A stretch of DNA of 64,000 nucleotides, taken from NCBI GenBank assembly GCA_016169945.1, contig JADLSH010000011.1:310001-374000 (forward strand). The letters run 5' to 3'. This stretch comes from Trachythela sp. YZ-2020 (lineage: Eukaryota > Cnidaria > Anthozoa > Malacalcyonacea > Clavulariidae). Below the pieces are notes generated by a model that was not told where the DNA came from, searched no databases, and saw only the letters and a list, made by a program, of their open reading frames with translations. Positions 51,801-60,200 of the stretch are shown in pieces (positions within the stretch are counted from its first letter, which is position 1; each line of letters starts with the position of its first letter). A program made the position numbers and the translations under genes.

Positions 51801-52898
51801 CGGGGCATACTAGTGGTTACATAGGAGCTTACTAATACTGTGGTATACTTCAGTTCCCAGGGAAATTTTGAAATGTCTGCCTGTAAATATGAACTGAGCA
51901 TTTCTTAAATAGTAGGTTAATTTCAAGTATTATATTGTGTTCCAGCTCTTCTGTCATCCACTAAATTAGGAATATTAAACTGTTTGCGAAAGCTATAATG
52001 TCACATCGTGACCTAAATCAATAACTTCTGATGGCAGTTGAGAAGTATGTGGATGCAGGGTGTTGGACGTCGTTATTCATTCTTTTATATTGCTTTCAGC
52101 CACTGGTTTAATCCGAATTCTTATGGAGACAATTACTCCGATTTCCACACAAACTTTTACAGTACAATTACACCTGTATGACTGACTCGTTTAATAGTTT
52201 GCCACTAACCACAATGCTTCAAAGTTTCACAAAACGTGGCACCAATAGAATAAAGGCCAAGTTACACGAGGTAATTTTTGCTGCAACTTGCAATGCTATT
52301 TCGGACACAGAGCGATCTTAGGTAAAAAGTATATTCACAAAGAAATAGTGCGCATAAATCTCGGCATTTCGCTTTACTTACTTTGCCAATAATTTTCATG
52401 CTAAACATGCCCAGAAGGCAACAAAGAAATGAATGAGAATGATTATTTCGCTGAAGTAAAACGCGGGCCATGTTCACTGTTTTTATGTGCGTACATTTCT
52501 ACATAACATGGCTCTTTGCGGTGCACTGGTCATAGAAGTGTCAAGTCCAGGCCTCTGAATTCAGGTCGGCAATCGGCAAATGCCGACCTGATTGCCGACC
52601 TACCATTATGTCAGGACGGCAAAAAATTGCCGACCTACAATTATACTTTTCTGTGCAAATTTCGAGTAAACGAGAAAGGTAGATGGAGAAATATTTTTCT
52701 GGTCTATAAATGTGAATGTCAGCAATATTAATACACGCACATTTTATTGAAAACTTAAATTTGCCAACCTGCTTTCGTTTAGAGGCCTGGTCAACTGAAG
52801 ATAGAGTGTAAATAGCACTTACTTGGAAGTGGGGATTTTGAAATATCCTTGCCAGTTCATTCGCTTCGGGACTCATGCATGGTTTCAGTGTTAAAATA
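27632..52898 (-). CDS. PALS1-like: PALS1/MPP5/Stardust-like MAGUK scaffold (gene span, 5' part incomplete)
   Basis: Ten minus-strand exons with consistent phases were found: 52898-52823, 48260-48123, 47551-47501, 45994-45909, 43892-43815, 40683-40626, 40091-40005, 38626-38546, 32656-32463, 29368-29225 and 27808-27632 (the last is terminal, so eleven in all with the 52.8-kb exon). They encode the end of L27C, a PDZ domain, the basic hook and a divergent guanylate-kinase domain ending EPQWIPVNWLA and stop. MAGUKs of this type link Crumbs and PATJ at apical junctions; the GuK fold is a peptide-binding relic, not an enzyme. The L27N/N-terminus, a short PDZ piece after EEQEPL, and the SH3 exon(s) expected between 43815 and 40683 were not located. 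The C-terminus is closest to MPP5 in my memory of the family. Confidence 0.9.
27999..28335 (+). repeat. tRNA-derived SINE, full length
   Basis: A box GTGGCGCAGTCGTCAGAGC and B box GAGTTCGATTCTC (28058-28070) head a body with TTTTCTCCGGGCACTCCGGTTTCCTCCCA, a motif I have seen in SINEs of many marine invertebrates, and a tail CAATGGGGAGTGAACTGAATAATG followed by TACTG repeats. It lies in the last PALS1-like intron. Confidence 0.75.
29225..29368 (-). CDS. PALS1-like: PALS1-like exon: GuK core/lid
   Basis: 48 codons: ELAIIRTRELLPYVIFVKPPSLQRLRKTR, matching LKTLRxSDLKPYIIFIAPPSxxRLR, then a basic, Ser-rich lid VKSSSLQNQNRRVFT. Phase 0 both sides. Confidence 0.92.
29674..30044. repeat. MITE with AGAGACCTTACGATGTAGGACGGCAACG ends
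   Basis: Near-perfect 27-bp inverted ends. It interrupts the Penelope-like 3' end (GTTAGTA|...|TAGTAGCGTG), as shown by the uninterrupted partner near 31645. Relatives: a partial at 347-385 and a full element at 46049-46488. Confidence 0.88.
30609..30912. mobile_element. hAT-type MITE inside the Penelope-like ORF
   Basis: CAGTGGCGTAGACAAGG and TCTGGCTACGCCACTG are inverted ends; CAGATGAA flanks both sides exactly (30601-30608, 30913-30920). Contains G and C runs. Confidence 0.92.
31119..31690 (+). mobile_element. Penelope-like element fragment, inverted partner
   Basis: The plus strand encodes the end of the reverse transcriptase region (SASEDEDF, MRNFFVQRGYPTPLLDTAF) up to about 31305 and then, after a deletion of the nuclease core, the last part of the GIY-YIG domain (NDSRKRQEM, then GTIHPHSINERF in a shifted frame) and the same 3' UTR as the minus copy. 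The shared ~330-bp 3' segment makes a large inverted repeat with 30060-30390. Confidence 0.78.
31937..32256. repeat. Foldback MITE (GTGATTGGTC family), copy 1
   Basis: The second half is a hairpin: GTGTGATCCTAACACTTGGGATGTTGC...CTTTCTGAAAG faces CTTTCAGAAAGTCTCGCAACATCCC...GTTAGGATCAC with loop TATCGGCTCG. A structural relative stands at 53683-53986. Confidence 0.82.
32463..32656 (-). CDS. PALS1-like: PALS1-like exon: GuK GMP-binding-like subdomain
   Basis: PSRKQFDKENNNIFYTD replaces the usual TTRxxRxxEENGKDYxFV, and KGEFERISIESVKTLMNSGKCCVIV matches FExNLYGTSIDSVRxVINSGKxCLL. Key GMP-binding Tyr and Glu positions differ, so nucleotide catalysis is not expected. This copy is unusually diverged for the family. 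Confidence 0.88.
32856..32975. repeat. Short MITE (TATTTAATAACGACG ends)
   Basis: ATTTAATAACGACG...GGAGTTTAC pairs with GTAAACTCCGAAACGTCGTTGTTATTAAAT. Confidence 0.65.
33500..35318 (-). pseudogene. LINE reverse-transcriptase relic (CR1/L2/jockey-like)
   Basis: Three minus-strand pieces in different frames (35315-34557, 34495-34280, 34165-33689) follow one another: RT fingers with NKAPGPND, LRPIALTSVLSK and FLDFRKAFDLINH, then FMDDTTLYEV (catalytic box), then the C-terminal YFLKMLKGYGAP, LEYCAKIWHG and RVQKRALRIIC regions. At least two frameshifts break it. The 3' end is a tandem GATTAAA tail (about 33503-33528), as in CR1/L2-type LINEs. The 5' end abuts the BEL/Pao relic at about 35318, where it inserted. 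Confidence 0.88.
35335..37565 (-). pseudogene. BEL/Pao LTR-retrotransposon relic
   Basis: Minus-strand pieces include an RT-side stretch (HHEVLGADRKST near 37470), an RNase H-side stretch (PAQWRHVPGEVNVASD and PEEEWAHQQEIRKKY, 37261-37080), and integrase pieces (AANGMV...TPRAAHQN near 35640; PNDVLLGRSSSKVPQSPF near 35400). Frames change many times and segments are missing between them. No LTR was recognised. Described only; it is a decayed element. Confidence 0.78.
36128..37062. mobile_element. DNA element nested in the BEL/Pao relic
   Basis: GTATACCCCAAAAACCAAGGTACCCCAAAAACCAC at the left and GTGGTTTTTGGGGTACAC at the right are inverted, and RNase H and integrase parts of the BEL/Pao relic resume on the two sides. 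No transposase ORF seen. Confidence 0.6.
37888..38121. repeat. MITE with ATAGACCTTTTTCATAATGACGTCAA ends
   Basis: Inverted ends of about 38 bp (through GCGGATAAACACTT) with inner inverted CAACTCGCAATTC/GCGAATTGTCG. Confidence 0.9.
38546..38626 (-). CDS. PALS1-like: PALS1-like exon: GuK pseudo-P-loop
   Basis: GPRSVGRNELRRLLISSDPERFMTPV, very close to the MAGUK consensus GPxGVGRNELRRxLI. The P-loop lacks the GKS of active guanylate kinases (here GR), as in other MAGUKs. It joins the exon at 32656 in phase 1 (VNYPSRKQF). Confidence 0.93.
38822..39014. repeat. Foldback MITE (ATGGCGGCCAT family), copy 2
   Basis: ATGGCGGCCATATTGGTGTGAC and GTCACACCAATATGGCCGCCAT are perfect inverted ends of 22 bp. 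Same family as 151-330. Confidence 0.9.
39687..39821. repeat. Short MITE (AAATGCCGTTTTCCACTTCA ends)
   Basis: Inverted ends AATGCCGTTTTCCACTTCAA and TTGAAGTGGAAAACAGCTTT around 100 bp of non-coding DNA. Confidence 0.7.
40005..40091 (-). CDS. PALS1-like: PALS1-like exon: linker strand and GuK first strand
   Basis: FETVSILAYQEVIELTP (SH3 strand E, cf. EEILTYEEV) then IPRPVVLVG, the first GuK strand that precedes the P-loop; the terminal G is completed by the next exon (GPRSVGR). Confidence 0.9.
40626..40683 (-). CDS. PALS1-like: PALS1-like exon: basic hook
   Basis: 58 bases encode AKRKKYKKRKVMYSSNYTN, the lysine-rich segment between SH3 and GuK of MPP5 (KKxKKKRKKVLY). Such hooks bind band-4.1/FERM proteins or calmodulin in the family. 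Phase 0 in, phase 1 out. Confidence 0.82.
41451..42160. mobile_element. DNA element with GGGTGTATAAAAAAAACGGAGTCC ends
   Basis: The left end is inverted at 42131-42160 (GGACTCCTATTTTTTTATACACCC). No long ORF. A related single end lies at 48608-48635. Confidence 0.75.
43261..43363 (+). pseudogene. Orphan exon of a Crypton/ZMYM-QRICH1-like protein
   Basis: MASARFATFSNEEIEKIVENKDSANTKKAQKWQER, then GTATTTTTGA, a possible donor, or a stop two codons on. The phrase F-x-EEI-x-ENKDSxNTKKxxKW resembles the N-terminus of cnidarian Crypton-derived tyrosine-recombinase proteins as I recall them. No catalytic exon follows. It lies between foldback pieces (43506-43608). Confidence 0.4.
43506..43608. repeat. 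Perfect-arm hairpin (GATAATTATTCAGACC)
   Basis: AGGATATCGATAATTATTCAGACCTCGGTCAACGTTATC faces its inverted copy around GCTTCGC. A relative with the same GAATTATTCAGACC arms and GCGAAGC loop sits at 55261-55333. Confidence 0.88.
43815..43892 (-). CDS. PALS1-like: PALS1-like exon: PDZ last strand and linker
   Basis: 26 codons: HFSINSVSLKIVPALEIIRTLPRENK, matching the GSVTLKIxPS strand that closes MPP PDZ domains. Phase 0 both sides; donor AAG|GTTTGT. An SH3 exon is expected next. Confidence 0.75.
45254..45825. repeat. MITE with GGGGCCATTCACAAAGGATGTCCG ends
   Basis: A 24-bp inverted match with CGGACATCCTTTGTGAATGGCCCC; G-rich subterminal zones. Just before the PDZ exon at 45909. Confidence 0.92.
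45909..45994 (-). CDS. PALS1-like: PALS1-like exon: PDZ middle
   Basis: Reads ALEIGDEIYEINGVSVKGTRIEHILTLL, the conserved GD-I-EING core of PDZ domains and helix B, ending TTG|GTAAGT in phase 0. Confidence 0.92.
46049..46488. repeat. MITE with AGAGACCTTAAGATTGAGG ends
   Basis: AGAGACCTTAAGATTGA and TCAATCTTAAGGTCTCT are inverted. Inner GAGGTTTGA/TTTGAGGT motifs repeat. The end abuts a remnant of the GACTACGAG foldback family (46489-46541). Confidence 0.85.
47501..47551 (-). CDS. PALS1-like: PALS1-like exon: PDZ strand B-C
   Basis: A 51-base exon reads CCIITRIIDGGTASRSG, the PDZ stretch IIxRIxxGGxAxRSG. It begins in phase 1 whereas the preceding found exon ends in phase 0, so one small exon (about 25 bases plus multiples of 3) is missing between them. 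Its 3' phase joins the next exon as GALEIGD. Confidence 0.8.
47755..47815 (-). repeat. LINE 3'-end fragment (same family as 6960-8975)
   Basis: Minus strand GGGGTCACAGTAATTGGCCAAGAGCTGTTGTGATTACC matches the 3' UTR motif CACAGTAATTGGCTACGGCTGTTGTGGCAATCC of the LINE at 8.9 kb. Confidence 0.6.
48123..48260 (-). CDS. PALS1-like: PALS1-like exon: L27C end and PDZ start
   Basis: Exactly 46 codons: ALITAHDQVSSRIFEKYV (second L27 helix), an acidic DMEEDMD linker, and VRIVRLVKEEQEPL, the first PDZ strand up to the carboxylate-binding loop. Phase 0 on both sides. The usual GATI-type loop continues in an exon that I could not find. Confidence 0.88.
48816..51259. mobile_element. Giant foldback element with mirrored 109-codon ORFs
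   Basis: The left arm (48816 to about 49955) and the right arm (about 50135 to 51259) are inverted copies of ~1.13 kb around a ~180-bp spacer. Ends TTAGTCYAGGACCTGTATATGAG; possible 4-bp target duplication ATAA outside (48812-48815, 51260-51263). Each arm has an outward-starting ORF of 109 codons (48834-49163 plus; 51241-50912 minus) that differ at only a few residues. I do not recognise the protein; part reads GEQ/GRGET-like SETDHTQKRRFRHGAIYQTIKALAIL only loosely. The arm similarity alone could keep the ORFs open, so coding is unproven. It lies in a PALS1-like intron. Confidence 0.85.
51264..52820. other. PALS1-like intron sequence, no gene seen
   Basis: Nothing codes convincingly. A short array of TGCCGACCTA/AGGTCGGCA motifs in both directions lies at 52555-52645. 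Confidence 0.5.
52823..52898 (-). CDS. PALS1-like: PALS1-like exon: L27C, first half
   Basis: Reading ILTLKPCMSPEANELARIFQNPHFQ between a TTTACAG acceptor and CAA|GTAAGT, this matches the LKP...ELxxLLNxPHxQ stretch of MPP5 L27C. It starts in phase 2, so an upstream coding exon exists; none was recognised between here and the MULE element. Confidence 0.8.
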
Positions 52899-52899
52899 C

Positions 52900-55640
52900 T
52901 GTAAACCTATAAGTATAAAACAATATTAGAAAAACTCAGAAACACAAAAAATAGAGCAGAATTTCAAGAAGCTGACTGCTAGATACAAGACTAGTTTTAT
53001 TGCTAGTAATGCTAGTAAATTTAGTCAGCATTGATCAAGTCACGTCTTGTACTGCGCGACTTACAACAACCCGCTAATAGTGCTAAATTAAATATACCGC
53101 AGGTTTCTGAAATATATAAATATATAATATATAAATTACGCAATTATTCTTGAACGTGCGGTGCCAGTGTGGGTAGAGTATAACGAAGATTCGGCGGTTG
53201 AGTTGTGTAAAACTACCTGAAAAATACAATAAGAACTTCGACGTTTCGAGCGAAGGCCCTTCGCAATTAGCTACTCTTGGTTAAATAATGACTGCGAATA
53301 AGCGCTTTTTTGGAAAACCATTTTCTAAGCCAGCCGTTTCTTCAAAGCAATTTATCCCCAATATATATTTATAAATCGCTTGTATATATATTATTTTGAA
53401 AATTGTTGAACACAAGGGGCATTTTGACTAGAGGATGTGAGAACGTTTTGACCTATGAAAACCTGGGGGCGTTTTGACCAGTTGAAAATTATTAACTACT
53501 TATTAACCTCAAGCGTTCGGTCTTTACGGTAAAATATTAAATTTAGGTTTAATATTTTACCGTAAAGACCGAACGTTTGAGGTTAATAAGTAGTTTATTA
53601 TATGGCACAACCATAAATAGTAAAATAAGTAGTTTATTATATGGTTTGTTTTTGTTGTAGGGTGCCCCGCGAGGTGATTAGCCATTATAAAATAACATGT
53701 ATATAACGCGTGCTCTGATTGGTCGAAACCCGTGTTTGGATCAGGCCATCCAAACACGGAAGACTATCGTGTTGTTGTTATTTTATAAAACAATTACTTT
53801 ATGGTTTCCGTGTTTCGATGGCCTGATCCAAACACTTGGGAATGTTGCTCGAGTTAAGAAGAGCTCGCAAAATCACTCGCCTTCGGCTCGAGATTTCGCG
53901 CGCTTTTCTTAACTCTCGCAACATTCCCGCGTGTTTGGATCAGGCCATCCAAACACGGAAACCATAAAGTAATTGTATAATCATATCGCGTAAACTACAG
54001 GAAGTACCGCTTGCCATATAATAATATACACTTAATGTTTGTTCCTGAGGAAAATAGTGGTTTAAGGGACCGGTCATAAAGTAACTGCTATAGCAGGGGG
54101 TGGAGGAATATGGATGGGCCACTAAATTTCTTCCATCAATTTTGGTGGGCCATCAACCAACTTATGAATAAATGGTGAGCCATGAAAAAAAATTAACAAA
54201 TTTTCATTTGTACCCAATAACTATTATTACAATAACACAATTTAGAAAAGAGAAGCTAAACTTATAATATTTTTGAATTCACACAACCAGTCGACTGTTG
54301 ACATAAATTCACCATTTCATATAACAACCCATTTACGAGAAAGGCCACACTTAGGGAGTTTTATCCTGCTTATAAATGCCTGACAATCATCATCACCTAT
54401 ATATGTTGTAAACTGTGATGATGATCAGTTCAACATAACATACTCGATAGATACTGTAATATGAACAGGGTGGATCAATTTGTGATGGACCATGAAATTT
54501 TATCGAGTTACGGACGATGGGCCACGGAAATCTTTCGCGAAAAGTAATTTTCCCCTCCACCCTCCCCTATTTAACAATTAGATTATGAGCTCAAGATTTC
54601 TATGAGGTAATAGTTGATGAGGGCGAAGCCGAATGAACTATCATCTCGAGAGCGAATAATCTAATAGAAATCGAGAGCGAATAATCTAATTGTCTTAGTA
54701 GAAACCAACAAGAAAACAGTATTCAAAACGTTTTTCATAATTTATTGAAATAAATTCGTTAAAAATCGCGCCGAGGAGATGGCTGTTTCGCTACTCGCTA
54801 TCTATCGACAATTATATAGCGAGTAGCGTAGCCAATCAAATTACAGCATTTGCAATAGTATACTAGTATGATTCTACTAAATAGCAATAGCTTTATGACC
54901 GGTCCCTAAATAGTCAATAGTGTGTCTTCGATCATATGTGATCGATTTCGCGAGGGCCAGTTGAGAAAGAAAATCCCTCGTAAATATATCAAACTGGTTT
55001 TGACCTAATTTCCATTATTTGGACAGTCAAGTGGAACTGTGGAATATGATAGTTAATGGCTAACTTATATCACTGCATGTATTACTGTGTACAGGGTAAC
55101 CGGTGAGGCAGTTTTAGGGACATCATTATTAAAAGCTATAGTCATTGGCATCATCTAGAACAAGAATCGAATTAGGGTTATGACTATAAAGGCATCATGT
55201 AGCTGCTTTGACTTTATTGATTGTATTAAACAATTACTGGATGAGGCTGAGCATGATATCAAGAATTATTCAGACCGAGGTCAATCTTATCTGCCGAAGC
55301 GAAGCTACATTGACCGAGGTCTGAATAATTCTTGTTATTATACATTGTAGTCACTACGTGTATTCTGATTGGCTAATTGCTTACAGTTAAATATGGCAAT
55401 CACGCAACCTACAGATAACCGAGTTATCTGCTAGCAGATAACTAGTTATCTGTAGGTTGAGCCCGCAGTATGTACTTTTTAGCGAGCAGCAGCTTTACAT
55501 ACAAGAATAAAAACAACATGAACTAGTGATCCAAGGATAGTGCAAAGTTTTAAAAGACAAATGCTATGTTACATGGTTTATAGTGCGTACGTAATTCCTC
55601 CTCTGGATGGCGGCAGTGTTGTATGTTACTAGCAGCTAAA
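52900..55640. other. Repeat-rich stretch between the last PALS1-like exon found and the MULE element
   Basis: No exon recognised. It holds a Penelope-like terminal remnant (53150-53275, GACGTTTCGAGCGAAG), a perfect hairpin (53490-53605, GAACGTTTGAGGTTAATAAG), a foldback MITE (53683-53986), and two further hairpins (54780-54830; 55261-55333; ATAACTAGTTATCTGTAGG at about 55410-55460). Confidence 0.55.
53683..53986. repeat. Foldback MITE (GTGATTGGTC family), copy 2
   Basis: CGTGTTTGGATCAGGCCATCCAAACACGGAA occurs at both ends and as the hairpin partner; the inner arm GGAATGTTGCTCGAGTTAAGAA folds over the loop CTTCGGCTCG, as in the copy at 31937. Confidence 0.85.
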
Positions 55641-55649
55641 TCGAGGAAT

Positions 55650-55695
55650 GCACATTTGTCCGACGCCATCTTTAATACCGCGAAAAGGTCTGGGG
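55650..55695. repeat. Left terminal inverted repeat of the MULE element
   Basis: ATTTGTCCGACGCCATCTTTAATACCGCGAAAAGG starts at 55654; about 38 bases match the right end in inverted orientation with one gap and one change. Confidence 0.85.
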
Positions 55696-56078
55696 ACGAT
55701 AATGATACTTTGGATAACTTGGGATAGGTTGTGTTTATCTTGGATAATAATGGTTCGTAAAATAGTTAATTACAAAATAGCCCCCTGTATCCACGAGTCC
55801 ACGTTCATGTGTTATTGTGTTCATCAGTTCATGTCACACTGCCGAAAACTGAAGTCAAAAAGGTAATTTTTAATATTTAAAAAAATATATAGCAATGCTG
55901 CAATAGTCCAAAATATTAACTCTATATTACAAATACTAAATCTCACATAAAATATTCACATGTCTATTAAACCAGCTCCCAAATTTGCCAAATATGTGTC
56001 GTGTTAATGCGACCGCATCAGTCCTGAAATGTGTTAAACAATAAATAGTTTTAAATTTAATAAAGTTTAAATTAATGT

Positions 56079-56650
56079 TATAAAGTTTATTAAATGCATG
56101 ACTGAGTCAATGTAAACCCCGACTCCCCACCCGGGACAGGGTGGGGATTTGGTTTGAACTTGTGCTAATATTCACAAATCCCCACGTCCTGGTGACTATT
56201 CATGGTTCCGAATGTCGTAAAATGCCCCCTATACCTGGGGCCTTCAGCCAAAAAATTAAGAGGTTTGAAACAAAATTAAAACTACGTTCTGACTAGCTGT
56301 TCAATTCGACGCTGATTAATATGTTTCAGATAATTATGGACTGCTAGAAAATTGTATTCTTGAGATGGATAGCTTGCAAAATATCCTTTGTTTATTTATT
56401 TATGTAGATAGAATGCTACTGTACTTGAGATTAACAACTGCTGAAATATCAACAACAGGCTCATTACTAATCCCATACCCACTTCCCGTACCCTGGGGAC
56501 AAATAAATTCTAAAAGCTTTAAATCCCCTACCCCCTTGGGAATTCATGTTCATTGATCAAAACCCTTAACAATCCCCTATTAACACACACCCTGGTCCGG
56601 GGTGGGGGAGTTGGACTTTACATTGACTCATGCATAAACTTGTTATAAAG
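56079..56650. repeat. MITE with TGCATGA-GTCAATGTAAA ends inside the MULE element
   Basis: TTATTAAATGCATGACTGAGTCAATGTAAA and TTTACATTGACTCATGCATAAACTTGTTATAA are inverted; subterminal CCCCACCC/GGGTGGGG repeats. Confidence 0.75.
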
Positions 56651-57157
56651 CATCAACTTGTGCTCAGACTGGGTGGTCAGCACTGGTGGTCAGGCACGGT
56701 ACTCGTTTTGGCATCAATTTAAACAAGGTGCCCGAGCATGTAGCCTGGGAATGAGCACTACCTCCAGAGGTAGTACTAACAACAGCACTATGCTAAACAA
56801 TTTTTGGGAATCAGTTTGAACATCCTTGGATACTGTGCCCAGGCACCAGTGTCAGGCACCAGTGTCAGGCACCGACAGTCTGAATGCAGCCGGCTAAGTA
56901 TCTAAAGCTATTTAATAAATATGACAAAGATCCTGATCAGTGAATGTACCAAAGTTGCATTTATCAATTGTATATGGTCTGCTTTTGTGGGTGCATTGTT
57001 CAATATTAATTGCCAGATGATTAAATTAAATTTATAGTATTAATTTTATCATAACATGACAATTATTGGCGGCTCAAGCAGTCAAGCACCCTAGCCCCCT
57101 TGTCGTGTTTCTTACTGTTGCTTGTAATTGAAGTGTTTGGTATTTACCTACCTGTAC

Positions 57158-57224
57158 CTGATTTAGATTTTCACATATTTGGCAATACCATTCATCATGT
57201 TCACTTTTGATTTTTACACATCCC
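57158..57224 (-). CDS. MULE gene exon 8: PHD finger, second half
   Basis: GCVKIKSEHDEWYCQICENLNQ provides the last Cys pairs and the WYCxxC hallmark. The exon either ends at CAG|GTACAG or reads on to a stop; the true 3' end of the gene was not settled. Confidence 0.8.
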
Positions 57225-60200
57225 CTAGATTTTTAAGAAGAAAGAAATTGAAGTAGTTGTATGGTAAAGCATACATGTATGGTGATATATATGTGCAAGC
57301 CAATTGTCTAATGCAGGATATATAAAATGTGGAAAGAAAAAATCTTACCAGTGGTGCCAGGTTGAACAGGAGTCACACATTATCATGTCTTCAAAGCTGG
57401 CTTTGTCACATGTAGAACACCTCCACTCTTCTTGTAGTTCTTTAACTGTGAAAAAGGTAATTAAAAAACTTTTAATAGTATAATATTGGTCACTAATTCA
57501 TAGACAACACAGTATTTATGGCTACTCTATATGTTAATTACACTAGACCATATTAGGTACATACATGAATTGTTCACTTTTTCCCATGCTTCCTGATTTA
57601 AGTGTTTTTTTATGGACAATATGTTGTAGCTCAATGCTTCTGCTGACGGGTGTTCAACATTGAGGTGGATTTCATTCTCTGAAATGAGCTTGTTAGTCTC
57701 CATGACCATCTTGATGACTTTGTTTGAAACTCCAAAGCAATTAAGCAACTCTTCAACTACAAAATAAATATGGTACTGTAACACTGTAATAAACCATGCT
57801 GTTTCTACAGTATGTCATACCACAGGCATTGTGCTTACTAATAAACCAGGGATGGATTTTCCGATTTTGCTCAGGGTGCAAAAATCAGGGGTGCAAGCGA
57901 ACTTTATTTTAATCATACTACATCAATTAGCATTTCTTTTCTGGGGGGTGCAAAAAAAAATTTGCAGGGGGGATGGAAAATTTATTGGGGACCCGTGAAA
58001 AATGGGGAATGAATTTAAGGCATTTTTCAGAGAACTTATTATATATATAGGTAAAGAGGTTAAGAAATTTTGACCAGAGGACTTACAGTATGCTATATTA
58101 TTTTGGAAACAAAATCCGTCCTTGACTTAAAAAACCTTCCAACTTTATTTATTTATTTTATTTTATTTATTAGATTCGCCAATATTACAATACATAACAC
58201 AATATAACATAGTATGACAAAACAAGACATCGACTATAGGCAGGGTGACCGCAACAGCGTGAGCCAATTACTGCGGACCCGAAATAGCATGTACCCTGAA
58301 ATGTCATGATCACCTGCATGCTAATTTTCATGCTAACATTAGGCTAAATATTTTTAGGTCATGAGCGTTATTAAAAGAATTGCATGATGAAATATTATAC
58401 TTCTCAATTATTATTACATACCATCATTGGGTGGTAGAAAGAGTGTAGAGATATCTTCTCTGCTTGGCTTTGTGAATCGGGATCTGTTACTGTTGGCAGT
58501 TTTAGTTCGTTTTTTCGTTGATCGAAACCTTTTCTGTTTTCAATATTTTTGTTAGCTGGTGTGTTTGTGATTGGCTGCATCTTGTGGTGGTGACATGCAT
58601 GTTTTGCAGTGATGAAAAGAGGTTCTGTGAAGCATTGATCTGTTTATCTAGCTGTTGCAGTGCTTCTTTGTTGATACACGACTCGATCTGTTCAGTCAAT
58701 GTAAGAAGTTTCCTCTTGATGCCTTGTTTAAGTGATGCAATGTCATTTGGTGCCTTATTTTGCGTGTGAAGGTGTGATGCTAGAAGCTCCATTTCACTAG
58801 ATACAAAATCTTGTGAACTGCTTATAACTTCTATTTCATTTGTCAGTTTGGTTTCTGCAGATAAGAAGCGTTGTAGAAGGTGTATGTGCTTGCATATAGT
58901 GTTCTGAATAAGGCAATCAGGACATGTACATATATATTGATGTATGCATGTTGGAATTTTACATTCTGTGCATTTTAACTGACATGCTGTATCTGTGCAT
59001 GCATGCTGACGTTGCTTGGTGACTGTGTATGTATTGCAACCATCTTCACTTGTTATCTGCCATTTGGAATCATCAACACATTGCACGCTGTCAATTGATA
59101 ATTCTTTGCTCTTGTTGTGGCGATCTTGAATGTTTTTTATCCTGTTGGTGCTCTTTCCTTTTGTCAGCTTGATTAATCGTTCAAACAGCTTGTCTCGGGT
59201 GTACTTGAGTAGGTTAAACAAGCAGGTGTTGTACTTCCCTTTCAAATAGTTATACTTGAAAACACGGTGAAATGCTTCCACAATCATGTTGGTGTTGATA
59301 CCCATTCCTTTCCTGAAGCAATATGCCCACGACTCTTCTCTGCCTAGCCATTCATTTTGGAAATACTGGGAAAAATCCAAGCTAAGTGACGGAAGACGTT
59401 CAAGAAACTGAGAAAGATAATCTTGAAAAGAAGTGACATCGGTTTGCTGCAAAACGGTCCGTAACATCTTGTAAATCTCTGCTGCTACAACTATAGGGAA
59501 AAAGGCAGTATTCAACAGCTAGTATTGAACACAATTATATTGGAACCCCATTTAGCTTTATTTACCTAAGTATTTTTTTGTTAGCTAAAAGTTATAACCC
59601 GGCATTATCTATCTATTCCCATTGGAAATAAATTACCTGTATCTTTAACTTTGCCCGCAGCTCTGTCTGCCATGCTTTATCCACATGCCAAGTGCAGAAA
59701 AGACGCAGTGGCTTGCCACCATTACTCCTAACCAGGCATTATAGAACGACTTGCCAAATCAGACATAATCCATCTCGGTGTCAGGACCCCGCAATTGCGC
59801 TTCACCATTTCATAAAGACGCACATATGGGTGAAGTCTTCGTGATTGGACAGACACTAGGCAATGGGAAATCCCTCTCCATACTCATCGATAACAACAAG
59901 AGATGTCAAGAGGAAGTCGTAGGCAGTTGTACCATGTGTGGCATCAACACAGATACCATTACTCGCAAATTTCTGCGCCATCTCTTTCTGGAACGGACTC
60001 TGAATTATCACCATAAAATCATCCTTCGTTAAGTCAAATCCGTCCGGAGCAGACTCACCTTGGAACTTGTGGAAAGAACAGGATTAGACTCACTCATTCT
60101 CCACTGTTCGATCCACGCCTAACGCTTTCCTGATCGTCAGGATGCCTTTGCACTTCGCTGATTCCAAAGATGCCACGATATTTGATAGATCCTTTTTGGC

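Noticed and set aside
53150..53275. Hammerhead ribozyme in the Penelope-like terminal remnant
   Set aside because: The conserved CUGANGA and GAAA core is not present in this stretch or at 29580-29670.
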